64,000 nt of DNA from Pseudobacter ginsenosidimutans (GTDB taxonomy: Bacteria; Bacteroidota; Bacteroidia; Chitinophagales; Chitinophagaceae), in the NCBI RefSeq assembly GCF_007970185.1, contig NZ_CP042431.1, positions 5,890,001 to 5,954,000 on the forward strand, read 5' to 3'. The position numbers and the translations under genes were made by a program. Position 1 is the first letter of the stretch. Each line of letters opens with the position of its first letter. Below the pieces are notes generated by a model, which was not told the origin of the DNA, searched no databases, and was given only the letters and a program-made list of their open reading frames with translations. Shown here piece by piece: positions 36,579 through 45,188 of this stretch.

Positions 36579-38087
36579 TTATTGTTTCAGCGGACGGGCG
36601 GGCCTTGGTTCATTGGTCAGCAGTCCATTGTTGAATTCTATCTCATCGTTTGCGATGGGAACAATATAGGCTGCAGCATCCTGTTCATAGGGCCCGAGTT
36701 CATAATAACCATTGTCTATGTATTCGTTTCCGGAGAATACTACGGAACGATGTATAATGGATTTGCTGAACGGGTATTTACTGTTCACTGCATAACGGCG
36801 GAGATCGAACCAGCGGTGTGTTTCAAAACAAAGTTCCAGCCTGCGTTCATCACGGATAGTGTTGACGAGTGCGGCTCCTGTTGCATTTACCGGAGGAAGC
36901 TCTGATGGCTTGAAGCGTGTTTTTCTGAATTCCTGCAAAATGTTGCGGGCTTCCCCGGGGCGATCAAGGGCGGCCAGTGCTTCTGCCTTGTTCAGAAAAA
37001 CTTCAGACAAACGCAGCAGGAACATATCACCCACATCATCAACCGATGCGTCGGGTGTTGCTCTCTTTTTTGCCCCTCTCATTTCTCCTCTGCTGTTCCT
37101 GTGAAAGAAAGCCTGCAGTCGCAGATCTCCCGGGGAATAGCCGAGGATAAGGTTTTCAGATGCTTTGTAGGCAGGTAGTGGAGCAACATCATATCTCAAT
37201 GCCATAAGATGGGGCACCACCGCGCCGGATCCCATCGTGAATATCACTTCTTCAGCATTCCTGGTGAGAAAATCTGTCCCTGCCATGTGTACGTTCAGGT
37301 CTTTCAAACGGTAAGTACCGGTATTGATCACCTGGTCAGCATAATAAATGGCCCGCTCATAATTTTCCATGTAGAGATAAACCCTGCTGAGCAATGCCTG
37401 CGCTGCTGCCTGGTTAACGCGAATGGTGGAGGCTTCATTGGCGCCGGCCAATGCTTTCTCTGCTTCCAGCAGATCTGCTATGATCTGATCATATACCTGT
37501 TTGGTTGTGCTGCGGGTAGCGAACTGGTCTTTGATGGCAGCCTCTGTTTTCAGCGGAACGCCAAAATCAGTGGAGGCCGTTGCAGGCTTAAAGGGCTTCC
37601 CATAAGTATTCACCAGCATGAAGTAGTAATATGCTCTCAGAAAAAAAGCTTCTCCGGATATTCTTTTCAAAGTAGCGGCAGGTTCACCTTTTTCCTGCAA
37701 TAATGGAACATTATGAAGTATGGAATTGATCCGGGCAATCCTGCTGTACAAGTCATTAAAAAATCTGTCGGTAACGGCAAGTTCTCCTTCGGTATTGATA
37801 CGGGGCTGTGCCTGCCAGTAATGAAACCCGGTTTCATCGGGCATCCTGTTGGACCTGACGGGTACAACGGCCAGCAAATCATCATCCATTACGTGCAGTA
37901 TTTCAGGATTGGAGAACTTCTGATAATCTGCATATACCTCTCCAACCAGCAATTCATCCAGATCATTGGCCGATTCAATAAAGCTGTTGTTCTGTGAATA
38001 GGTAGCCAGAAATTTTTTGCAGGATGAAGTACATACAAACAATATGCAAAGCAAAAGGATCCATGTTATGGTATTGTGTGATTGCAT
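36579..38087 (-). CDS. SusD/RagB family outer-membrane lipoprotein, copy 2
   Basis: 502 residues from MQSHNTITWILLL at 38087, lipobox LFVCTSSC. Conserved SusD blocks include FLATYSQNNSFIES, EAFFLRAYYYFMLVNTYGKP and RRLELCFETHRWFDLRRY, and the final residues EPRPARPLKQ are shared with copy 1. Divergence is greatest between residues 55 and 95 (FSNPEILHVMDDDLLAVVPV and following), a region that usually lines the ligand-binding face, so the two SusD proteins may prefer different ligands. It starts 10 bases after susC. Confidence 0.93.
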   Translation of the reverse strand: MQSHNTITWILLLCILFVCTSSCKKFLATYSQNNSFIESANDLDELLVGEVYADYQKFSNPEILHVMDDDLLAVVPVRSNRMPDETGFHYWQAQPRINTEGELAVTDRFFNDLYSRIARINSILHNVPLLQEKGEPAATLKRISGEAFFLRAYYYFMLVNTYGKPFKPATASTDFGVPLKTEAAIKDQFATRSTTKQVYDQIIADLLEAEKALAGANEASTIRVNQAAAQALLSRVYLYMENYERAIYYADQVINTGTYRLKDLNVHMAGTDFLTRNAEEVIFTMGSGAVVPHLMALRYDVAPLPAYKASENLILGYSPGDLRLQAFFHRNSRGEMRGAKKRATPDASVDDVGDMFLLRLSEVFLNKAEALAALDRPGEARNILQEFRKTRFKPSELPPVNATGAALVNTIRDERRLELCFETHRWFDLRRYAVNSKYPFSKSIIHRSVVFSGNEYIDNGYYELGPYEQDAAAYIVPIANDEIEFNNGLLTNEPRPARPLKQ

Positions 38088-38097
38088 AGTGATGGAT

Positions 38098-41000
38098 TTA
38101 GAAACTGATATTGAGGTTGATGGCATATACCGGTCTGATTGAAAGATTGATATTAGGGGAGGAGCCAGTCTGGGAAGGGTCCTGGCCACGAAGCGCTTTA
38201 TGAGCAAATGTGTGAAGGTTGCTGCCGCTGAGATTTACGATAGCTCCCTTGCAGCTCAATTTCCTGCAGATTTCATTGGAGAAGCGGTAGCTTAATGAAA
38301 CATACTGGAGTTTGAGGTAATCTCCTTTCACCACCCGCAGGTCTGAGAAATCATACATCTGATAGTAGTCTGTAGCAAATATGGTCATCTGATTAGGGAC
38401 TCCCCTCCACCAGGCAAATTGATCATATTGAAGTGGAAAGCTGGTGGCTCCCTGTATGGCCGGGATATTGGTGAATTTCTCATCCCCGGGATAACGCCAT
38501 CTTTCAGTAAATTCTTTGCGCAGGTTCTGTTGTGAACTCGGCCTGAAAGTGCCGTAGTTACCTGATGCGATCTGCAGCAACCTGATCTTGTTGCCTACAC
38601 TATAGGTGAACGTTATATTGAGCGTCCAGTTCCCGTAAACGAAGGAGTTGTTGATACCGCCCTGCAGTACAGGTTCCCTTCTTCCAGACTCCACCATTAC
38701 TGTACTGAAAACCTGGTCCTTCGTCATCTTGATATATTGTGCAAGGAGCTCCTCTTTATTTTCCGGTTCAGCGCCATAAAAAACAGGGAAGCCATATTCC
38801 GGATCGAGACCTTTAAAGCGATAAGAATAAAAAGTGTTTACAGCTTTCCCGGTGAGGGGTACTTTGCCACTCAAATAATCCTGGAAGTTGAGCGTGGCTG
38901 CGTCGATCATAACATTGCGGCTGTTGATATTGCTATTGATCAGCCTGTTGAATACCTGTCCCAGTTGCGGATCGAAGCGCCACATGAATCTTTTATTTCC
39001 GGCGCCCAGATTGTCGATGAACTTGAAGTTCAGGCTCAGTTCCACACCCTGGTTTTCCAATGTTCCTCCATTCACCACGTAAGTATTTCCCGGAGCTCCA
39101 TTCACACCAGTTACTTTCTTTTCAAGGAATGCATTGGTGGTTTTGCTGTAGAAGTAACCCAGTGAGCCATTGATCCTTCCTTTCAGTATGGTGAAATCAA
39201 GCGAGCCATTGTAATCCTGTGTTTTTTCCCAGGCCAGGTCAGGGTTAGGAAATGATACAGTTGTGGAAGTATAGGCATTGTAAAAAGTACTGGCATTTCC
39301 TTTCCTGATAATAGTATAAGGTGTTTGACCGGGGAGCATATTCCCGCGTGTACCGAAAGATAAGCGCAGTGCCGCCATGTCTACCCAGGATACATTACGA
39401 AGTAAGTCTTCATGCACATTCCATCTGCCAGACAGCGCCCAGGTGGGAAGGAATTTTTCATTGCTTCGTGAACCGAATGAATTCGAAAATTCCTGACCGG
39501 TAGTGGCAGTGATCACATAGCGGTCGTTAAAAATATAGCTGGTAGTGAGATAAGGACGAACTGAATTTTGAATGCTCTCTATGATCTCGGGATCGCTATT
39601 GTTAGATAACCAGTTGCGATAGTCCGGATACTTGACCAGGTCTATCTGAGCGAAACTATGTCCACGCTCCGGGTAATATCCCCTGCTGATGGCTGAAGTT
39701 GAGTTGACCCGGTTGGAAAGTAATTCGGCAGCCACTTCTACAGTGAGCTGGTGTTTATTTTGCTGATCGAGGAACCTTCTGAAATTTAGACGGCCATTGA
39801 TGATATAGTTCTGCCTCCTGACCTGTTGTGCGCGAAGCTCTCCTCCGAATGGCATCGGATCAAGTCTCGGATCGAATATTTTCAGTTTGTGATCGTATGC
39901 ATTTTGTCTGAGCTGGCTGGCCCAGTCTGTATTTTCTTCAAACCAGATATCCTGACTGGAATTGCCACCGGTGTATGCGAGCGTGGACCGGAACTGGATC
40001 CCTTTGGCAATTTCATAACTGAGGTCTATGCTGGCGTTGTATTCATTGCTTTCGGCTCTCTGCATGGTATGATCCATTTCATGCAGGATATTCATCGTTT
40101 TGAAGTCTTTGAAATATTGGGGCGCATCACCGGTGCCGGAGCCAATGGTTGAATAGAAATAGGGCGATCCATCTTCATTGTACAGCGGGATGGCCCGGCT
40201 GGTACCATAGGCATAATTGAGCAGGCCAATCTCTGAAGGTGTATATCTTCTTTTTTCTTTGTTGAGCTGAACGTTGAACTCGACTTTGAATTTCCTGTAA
40301 TTCATTTGAAGGTTCAGCATACCTGTATACCGGTCGTTGCTTTCCTTTTTGATGACTCCCGGTTCATTTTGGTAGCCAACAGAAGCGCGATAAGAGGCGG
40401 AACCGGTACCACCCGAAACACTTAGCGAGTGATTGGTGGCAAATACATCGCGCATCGTATTGCCCAGCCAGTCTGTATTCATGGATTCAGCCCTGTCTAC
40501 GTTTTTTTTGAATGTCTCATAATCTGTCCGGCCGGCATAATAGTCAATAATATCTTTTTCATAAGCTTCCAGCGCTCCTCCCCGAAATGGCAATTGTTTT
40601 TCGATCATTTCACGGGATACATCTATGCGCTCACGGGAATCCATCATGTAAACGGATCTGTCTGTATACCTGGGTCTTCGTGTGTAGGTTCCTGTTACAT
40701 TGTAGGTAACAGTGGGAGGGCCTGGTTTTCCTCTTTTGGTGGTGATCACGATCACGCCATTGGCCGCTCTTACGCCATACAGGGCAGCGGCAGTTGCATC
40801 TTTCAATACATCTATCTGCTCGATGTCGTAAGGATTTAATCCGGAAATGGCATTGCCCAGCAGGTTCACGAAATCCGGATCATTGATCCTTTCCGCAGGA
40901 ATAGGGAAGGGATTGGTGCGAATGATACCGTCCACTACCCACAATGGTTCTCTCGAACCGAGGTAAGTGTTGGTGCCCCTGATCCGTAATTTTGGTGCAG

Positions 41001-41760
41001 CGCCCGCCTGCCCGGAATTTTGCATGAACATCATACCGGGCACACGGCCTTCCAGCATTTTATCTACTGTATTCAAACCAGGCTGAATGATTGAATCCAT
41101 TCTCAGGGAGGTAACAGAACCGGTCAGGTATTTCTGTTTGATCTTCTGATACCCGTTATATACTACTGCATCTTCCAGCACTGCATTGGGTTCCAGCTTA
41201 ATGATAAGACCACCGCCGGCCTTCACTTTTTCCTGAACACTGTTGTGCCCTACATAACTGATCTGCAGGTGACCGTCCGGGTTAGCCATGATAGAAAATG
41301 CACCTTTCTCATCACTCAGTGTTTGTATATTCTTACCTCTCACTTTGATGGTTGCATTGGAAAGCGGCTGGCCATTGGTACCGAATACGAATCCTGAAAC
41401 CCTGATCAGTCCGGGGTTTGTATTGTCCGGTTCAGCATCGCTTTCAGGCGAAGCCTTTTCAGCAGCCGGTTTGGGCGATAGCACGATCTGTTTATTACTT
41501 AATACTTTGTAGAGGATCGGTTGGTTGCTGAAACAATGCGCCAGTACCGATTCAATGGAAGCATTCTTCACATCGATGGTGACCTTGCCTGTGTTCCTCA
41601 ACAATTGCTGCTTGTAAAAGAACCTGAAATCTGTTTGCTTTTCTATTTCCTTCAGCACGGAACTCAGTGAAACATCCTTTCTGCTGATGGAAATAGACTG
41701 CGAGAAACCTGTTGCGCCAACAAGCAGCGCCATGATCAATAATGCAGTTCTGAGGGTCAT
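38098..41760 (-). CDS. SusC/RagA TonB-linked outer-membrane transporter with STN domain, copy 2
   Basis: 1220 residues. Signal peptide to about GATGFSQ (residue 21), STN domain (about 25-92, ISRKDVSLSSVLKEIEKQ), carboxypeptidase-like beta domain (about 118-190, VSGFVFGTNGQPLSNATIKV), then plug (LRIRGTNTYLG, VDGI) and barrel ending INLNISF. From residue 192 it closely follows SusC copy 1, with a small insertion near SGTGDAPQ. The STN and beta domains come from a different lineage than those of copy 1 and match the neighbouring, equally different, FecR/ECF pair. Confidence 0.93.
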   Translation of the reverse strand: MTLRTALLIMALLVGATGFSQSISISRKDVSLSSVLKEIEKQTDFRFFYKQQLLRNTGKVTIDVKNASIESVLAHCFSNQPILYKVLSNKQIVLSPKPAAEKASPESDAEPDNTNPGLIRVSGFVFGTNGQPLSNATIKVRGKNIQTLSDEKGAFSIMANPDGHLQISYVGHNSVQEKVKAGGGLIIKLEPNAVLEDAVVYNGYQKIKQKYLTGSVTSLRMDSIIQPGLNTVDKMLEGRVPGMMFMQNSGQAGAAPKLRIRGTNTYLGSREPLWVVDGIIRTNPFPIPAERINDPDFVNLLGNAISGLNPYDIEQIDVLKDATAAALYGVRAANGVIVITTKRGKPGPPTVTYNVTGTYTRRPRYTDRSVYMMDSRERIDVSREMIEKQLPFRGGALEAYEKDIIDYYAGRTDYETFKKNVDRAESMNTDWLGNTMRDVFATNHSLSVSGGTGSASYRASVGYQNEPGVIKKESNDRYTGMLNLQMNYRKFKVEFNVQLNKEKRRYTPSEIGLLNYAYGTSRAIPLYNEDGSPYFYSTIGSGTGDAPQYFKDFKTMNILHEMDHTMQRAESNEYNASIDLSYEIAKGIQFRSTLAYTGGNSSQDIWFEENTDWASQLRQNAYDHKLKIFDPRLDPMPFGGELRAQQVRRQNYIINGRLNFRRFLDQQNKHQLTVEVAAELLSNRVNSTSAISRGYYPERGHSFAQIDLVKYPDYRNWLSNNSDPEIIESIQNSVRPYLTTSYIFNDRYVITATTGQEFSNSFGSRSNEKFLPTWALSGRWNVHEDLLRNVSWVDMAALRLSFGTRGNMLPGQTPYTIIRKGNASTFYNAYTSTTVSFPNPDLAWEKTQDYNGSLDFTILKGRINGSLGYFYSKTTNAFLEKKVTGVNGAPGNTYVVNGGTLENQGVELSLNFKFIDNLGAGNKRFMWRFDPQLGQVFNRLINSNINSRNVMIDAATLNFQDYLSGKVPLTGKAVNTFYSYRFKGLDPEYGFPVFYGAEPENKEELLAQYIKMTKDQVFSTVMVESGRREPVLQGGINNSFVYGNWTLNITFTYSVGNKIRLLQIASGNYGTFRPSSQQNLRKEFTERWRYPGDEKFTNIPAIQGATSFPLQYDQFAWWRGVPNQMTIFATDYYQMYDFSDLRVVKGDYLKLQYVSLSYRFSNEICRKLSCKGAIVNLSGSNLHTFAHKALRGQDPSQTGSSPNINLSIRPVYAINLNISF

Positions 41761-41870
41761 AAATAAATCAGTTTTCTCTGAAAGTTTTGGTTAATAGGTA
41801 GCCATCGGCAACCTGGGCTGCGCGCTGTACCTCGTTCTGATAAAAGGTACCTGAATGATTGATCAATGTG

Positions 41871-43013
41871 TTATTGTGGTAATACTGTCAGCTGCCTGCC
41901 CTGGAATGAGAATTTAACCCCGGTGATCTCAAGCATGCTCAACAATTCGGACAGGTTCATGTTGCGGCTGATAGTGCCTTCAAATGCTTCCGGATTGATA
42001 TTGCCCTGGTAAACCACTTCGATATCATACCAGCGGGTTACCTGCCGGAGGATTGCCTTCAGGTCTTTGCCATTGCAAACGAAGAATCCGTTTTTCCAGG
42101 CGATCACATCATTGGGGTCAGCAACCTGCCTAACCTGCAGTGCTCTTCCGGATAAGCTGAATTGCGCTTCCTGTCCGGGCGCCAGCATTTGTTGCTGATC
42201 ACCGGCTTTTACGCGAACAGCGCCTTCCAGGAGGGTTGTGCTGATCTGTTCTTCATTCGTATAAGCATTTACGTTAAAGCTGGTACCGAGCACTTCGATC
42301 GCCTGGCCGCCTTCCACATCAACAACAAACGGTTGCCTGGGATTTTTAGCGATCTCGAAATAAGCTTCGCCTTTGATGGAAACCCTTCTTTCCCTGCCGG
42401 GAAATGAGGTAGGATAGGTGAGAGAGGATAAGGAGTTCAACCACACTTTGGTCCCATCCGCCAGTACAAGGCTGTACACACCTTTGCGTGGAACTTCCAG
42501 CGTGTTGAAGAAAACGGAATTACCCGTTGAAGAAGAGGTATAGGATAACTGGTGGCCATCATTACTGATCAACACACCATTTTTTTCATTGATAGGTTGA
42601 TGACTGTTCTTGCCCAGCTGGATCTTTCTGCCATCGGATGTGGTGAGGATGGCTTGTTCAAAGCCAGGATTGGTGCCGGTTTGCGACGCAACCTGTGTTG
42701 AATCGTTGGAACGGTCATGCATAAGATACCATCCTCCGGCAGAGACCAGGGCCACAATGGAAGCGGCTGCTGCAAGCTTCTTCCACATGGGCGTTACTCT
42801 GGCAGGTAGCGTAGCATGCAGGGTAGTTCGCAGCCTGCTGAGTATCTTATCATGCAGCTCCTGTTCGGATCCTTCTTCCTCATTGCCTACATACACTTCC
42901 AGGTTACGGTCATAATCCTGGTACCATTGTTCCAATGATTTCATTTCCTCTGTTGTGGCAGTGCCGGAAAGATATTTCCTGATCAGTATGTTCAATTGTT
43001 CCTGGGTCATCAT
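41871..43013 (-). CDS. FecR-type anti-sigma factor, copy-2 locus
   Basis: 380 residues. N-terminal sigma-binding part (LNILIRKYLSGTATTEEMKSL), membrane helix near residues 83-100 (LAAAASIVALVSAGGWYLM), FecR core (LVLADGTKVWLNSLSSLTYP, IKGEAYFEI, GTSFNVNAY) and the C-terminal DUF4974-like segment (LKAILRQVTRWYDIEVVY). It has the common subtype architecture seen in many Bacteroidota loci, unlike the longer FecR at 24314. About 110 bp separate it from susC, where a second promoter could lie. Confidence 0.92.
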   Translation of the reverse strand: MMTQEQLNILIRKYLSGTATTEEMKSLEQWYQDYDRNLEVYVGNEEEGSEQELHDKILSRLRTTLHATLPARVTPMWKKLAAAASIVALVSAGGWYLMHDRSNDSTQVASQTGTNPGFEQAILTTSDGRKIQLGKNSHQPINEKNGVLISNDGHQLSYTSSSTGNSVFFNTLEVPRKGVYSLVLADGTKVWLNSLSSLTYPTSFPGRERRVSIKGEAYFEIAKNPRQPFVVDVEGGQAIEVLGTSFNVNAYTNEEQISTTLLEGAVRVKAGDQQQMLAPGQEAQFSLSGRALQVRQVADPNDVIAWKNGFFVCNGKDLKAILRQVTRWYDIEVVYQGNINPEAFEGTISRNMNLSELLSMLEITGVKFSFQGRQLTVLPQ

Positions 43014-43080
43014 TATTATAGTATGAATAAATTGTTACCTCCCTACCCGGGGAGCTGTTTATTTTTCCATTTTTTTTGAA

Positions 43081-43737
43081 TCAGAAAGAAAAGAAGGCGG
43101 AGAAGAAGTCCTTCAGGTTGAGACGGAGCTGCCGTAATGCAGTACTGATATGCTTTTCAACGGTCTTGCGGGAAATATTCAGGTCCCGCGCAATCTCAGG
43201 GTTCGATTTCCCCTCCAGGCGGCTTTGCTCAAATACAATGCGGCATTTTTCCGGGAGTTGATGGATCTTCTGACTGAGCAGGGAAGCAAGTATCCGCGCA
43301 TCCAGTTGATCGGAAGGCAGGATAGTGGCGAGGTTTTCATGCGAGTCCTCCGAAACCGGCACATGCTGCATGGACTTGTTGATGTATTCCAGGATCTTAT
43401 ACTTTACAGCAACAGCCAGGTAGGCTTCGAGTGATTTGATATCGAGCTCAGCCCTGCGCAACCAGATGCTGGCAAAAATATCATGGACGATATCTTCCGC
43501 ATCATGCTTCGATTGTAATTTATGGAAAGCCAGTGTGAAGAGTTTTTTCCAGTAACGTGAGTAGATCTGCTCAAATGCAAGCTGGTCGCCATCTTTCAGG
43601 AGTGCTAATAATTGCTCTTCGCTATATGTTTGATAGACCTGCAAGGGGAGTCCTCTATAAGAGTTACGATAGTGTTTAGGTAGTAGGACAGGTCTTGGTA
43701 TTTCAAATATAGGGAAAGCAAATGAGCCTTTGAACAT
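43081..43737 (-). CDS. ECF sigma factor, copy-2 locus
   Basis: 218 residues. Region 2 reads LAFEQIYSRYWKKLFTLAF and DAEDIVHDIFASIW; region 4 contains LPEKCRIVFEQSRLEGKSN and the helix-turn-helix NPEIARDLNISRKTVEKHI, the usual pattern of the large Bacteroidota ECF expansion. The ATG chosen is the only one; the first 35 residues look atypical, so the real start could be a non-ATG codon somewhat downstream. It is the first gene of the copy-2 operon and diverges from the DUF4407 gene. Confidence 0.9.
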   Translation of the reverse strand: MFKGSFAFPIFEIPRPVLLPKHYRNSYRGLPLQVYQTYSEEQLLALLKDGDQLAFEQIYSRYWKKLFTLAFHKLQSKHDAEDIVHDIFASIWLRRAELDIKSLEAYLAVAVKYKILEYINKSMQHVPVSEDSHENLATILPSDQLDARILASLLSQKIHQLPEKCRIVFEQSRLEGKSNPEIARDLNISRKTVEKHISTALRQLRLNLKDFFSAFFSF

Positions 43738-43807
43738 ATAAAATTTATAATTAATTTCCAGTATTCATCAGAAAAGGTGTAAACACGGATGATACGTTAA
43801 ACAGAAC

Positions 43808-43825
43808 ACGTTATTTTCATAACGT
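43808..43825. promoter_or_regulatory. Perfect dyad in the divergent region
   Basis: ACGTTAT (43808-43814), TTTC, ATAACGT (43819-43825) lies midway between the divergent ECF sigma (start 43737) and DUF4407 (start 43872) genes. It could be an operator acting on either promoter. No clear -7 element was found nearby on either strand. Confidence 0.35.
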
Positions 43826-43871
43826 TATGAGCGGGGTGGATCGCCTGCACCGGAAAAATAACCAAGACTAA

Positions 43872-45188
43872 ATGCAAATCGAAACATCAGAGTTCCCGGT
43901 AATAAAATCGAAAGAAGCAAAACCCCGGGCCAAAGCAATAACCTTATCATACTGGAAGCAATTTTTTCTTTACCTGTCCGGTACCGATCTCAGAACTATC
44001 CGGCAATGTTCTCCGGACCTGGCTACCCGTTATGCAATTTTAGGTGGTCTGCTGTGCATACCTGCCATGGTAGCTTTTTTCTCTTCGTCATATGCATTTT
44101 CCATTCTTTTCGAAAACTCAGGCTACAGCTGGATAGCAGGGATCTTCTGGGCCCTGATCATTCTTATGATCGACAGAAGCATTATTGCCCAGAACCCGGA
44201 GATCGAAGGCGATCCTGTTACAGTGGGAACAGAAAACCTGAGCAAAGGTGCAGGAAGAAGGACCAGGACCTTCTATGCTGGCCGGATCATCATCAGCATA
44301 GTCCTCGGCTGTGTAATGGCTGAACCACTTTGCATCAGGATCTTTGACGATGAAATAAAAGAACAGCTTGCAAAAAGCAAAAAGGAACAGTTCGCAGATC
44401 AGAAAAGACCGCTGGAGCTTGCCATTGCAGCCATCGATACTGCTATCGCGAAAGAAAAAGAGAAATGGGATAATAATGAAGATGCCGCTGTAGCCGAAGC
44501 CAATGGATCATCAGGCTCACCAAGAGGAACAAGGGAAGTGTGGCGGGCCATAAAGGATCGCGCCAACGAACAGAAAACATTCTTTGAGGATTTCAGGAAA
44601 AAGAAATCCGCAGAGCAGGATTCCCTGGTACAACTCATTACAAAACTGAAAAACGATATCAATGCGAATAAGGCTGTTGGCTTAACGGGCCAGATGAATG
44701 CATTGCATGACCTGTCTTCCAAAGAATTGAATTTACTGATCAGCATCTGGGCCCTGCGCATTCTTTTATTCTGCATCGAACTGATCCCGCTGCTTCTGAA
44801 ATCATCCCTGAAAAGGAAGTCCGATAGTTATGTGGTACTCTGCCATCAAAACAATAAAAAGACCATCGGCCTGAATCAAAACGACAAGCATAGTTTGGCT
44901 GTGAAGAATATGCTCAAGGCCCGTATGGAGGAAGATCTCCGGATCAACAATATGCTGAGGAAACGCAGCATGACCAATATAGCAGAAGACCTCGGCTTCT
45001 ACCTCACCATCAACCAGCAGGCGGCAGAAAGCTTTGAAAAGGAAAAATCGCTACTGGAAAGAACTATATTGGACCAGGAGTTAAGAAAGAAAGCGATAGC
45101 AGCTCTTGCTGTTTCTTATGAAAATTTCGTCAGCAACCTCAAAGAATTGTATAACAGCGAAGAACCCATCAATGATAAACAAAGTTAG
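43872..45188 (+). CDS. DUF4407 family membrane protein
   Basis: 438 residues matching the DUF4407 plan: three membrane helices in the N-terminal part (about 50-80, 86-105 and 134-158, with the family-typical MIDRSII after helix 2), a charged coiled-coil stretch (about 160-270), a fourth helix (ISIWALRILLFCIELIPLLL, about 288-310) and a cytosolic, again helical C-terminus. The function of the family is unknown; the layout suggests a bent coiled coil held between membrane helices. Its last 17 bases overlap the next gene, so the two are probably made together. Confidence 0.82.
   Translation: MQIETSEFPVIKSKEAKPRAKAITLSYWKQFFLYLSGTDLRTIRQCSPDLATRYAILGGLLCIPAMVAFFSSSYAFSILFENSGYSWIAGIFWALIILMIDRSIIAQNPEIEGDPVTVGTENLSKGAGRRTRTFYAGRIIISIVLGCVMAEPLCIRIFDDEIKEQLAKSKKEQFADQKRPLELAIAAIDTAIAKEKEKWDNNEDAAVAEANGSSGSPRGTREVWRAIKDRANEQKTFFEDFRKKKSAEQDSLVQLITKLKNDINANKAVGLTGQMNALHDLSSKELNLLISIWALRILLFCIELIPLLLKSSLKRKSDSYVVLCHQNNKKTIGLNQNDKHSLAVKNMLKARMEEDLRINNMLRKRSMTNIAEDLGFYLTINQQAAESFEKEKSLLERTILDQELRKKAIAALAVSYENFVSNLKELYNSEEPINDKQS

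Larger units (their letters stand above)
26355..41187 (-). repeat. Segmental duplication, copy 2 (twin MutS to susC core)
   Basis: This is the partner of 8710-23588. Gene order, orientation, intergenic distances, overlaps and the hairpin arrays are conserved, and DNA similarity is high throughout. It ends at the AAT codon of susC residue 192 (41185-41187). The next base differs and similarity is lost at once. The many silent and some amino-acid differences show the duplication is not recent. Confidence 0.95.

Noticed and set aside
8710-43737. Composite transposon or integrative element as cause of the duplication
   Set aside because: No transposase, integrase, terminal inverted repeats or target duplications were seen at either boundary; the left boundary lies at a gene end and the right one inside susC.
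8710-43737. Biosynthetic cluster for a ribosomal peptide, suggested by ABC plus SusC/SusD genes
   Set aside because: No precursor-like small gene with a double-Gly leader, no cyclase, dehydratase or radical-SAM gene was found; the gaps are too short.
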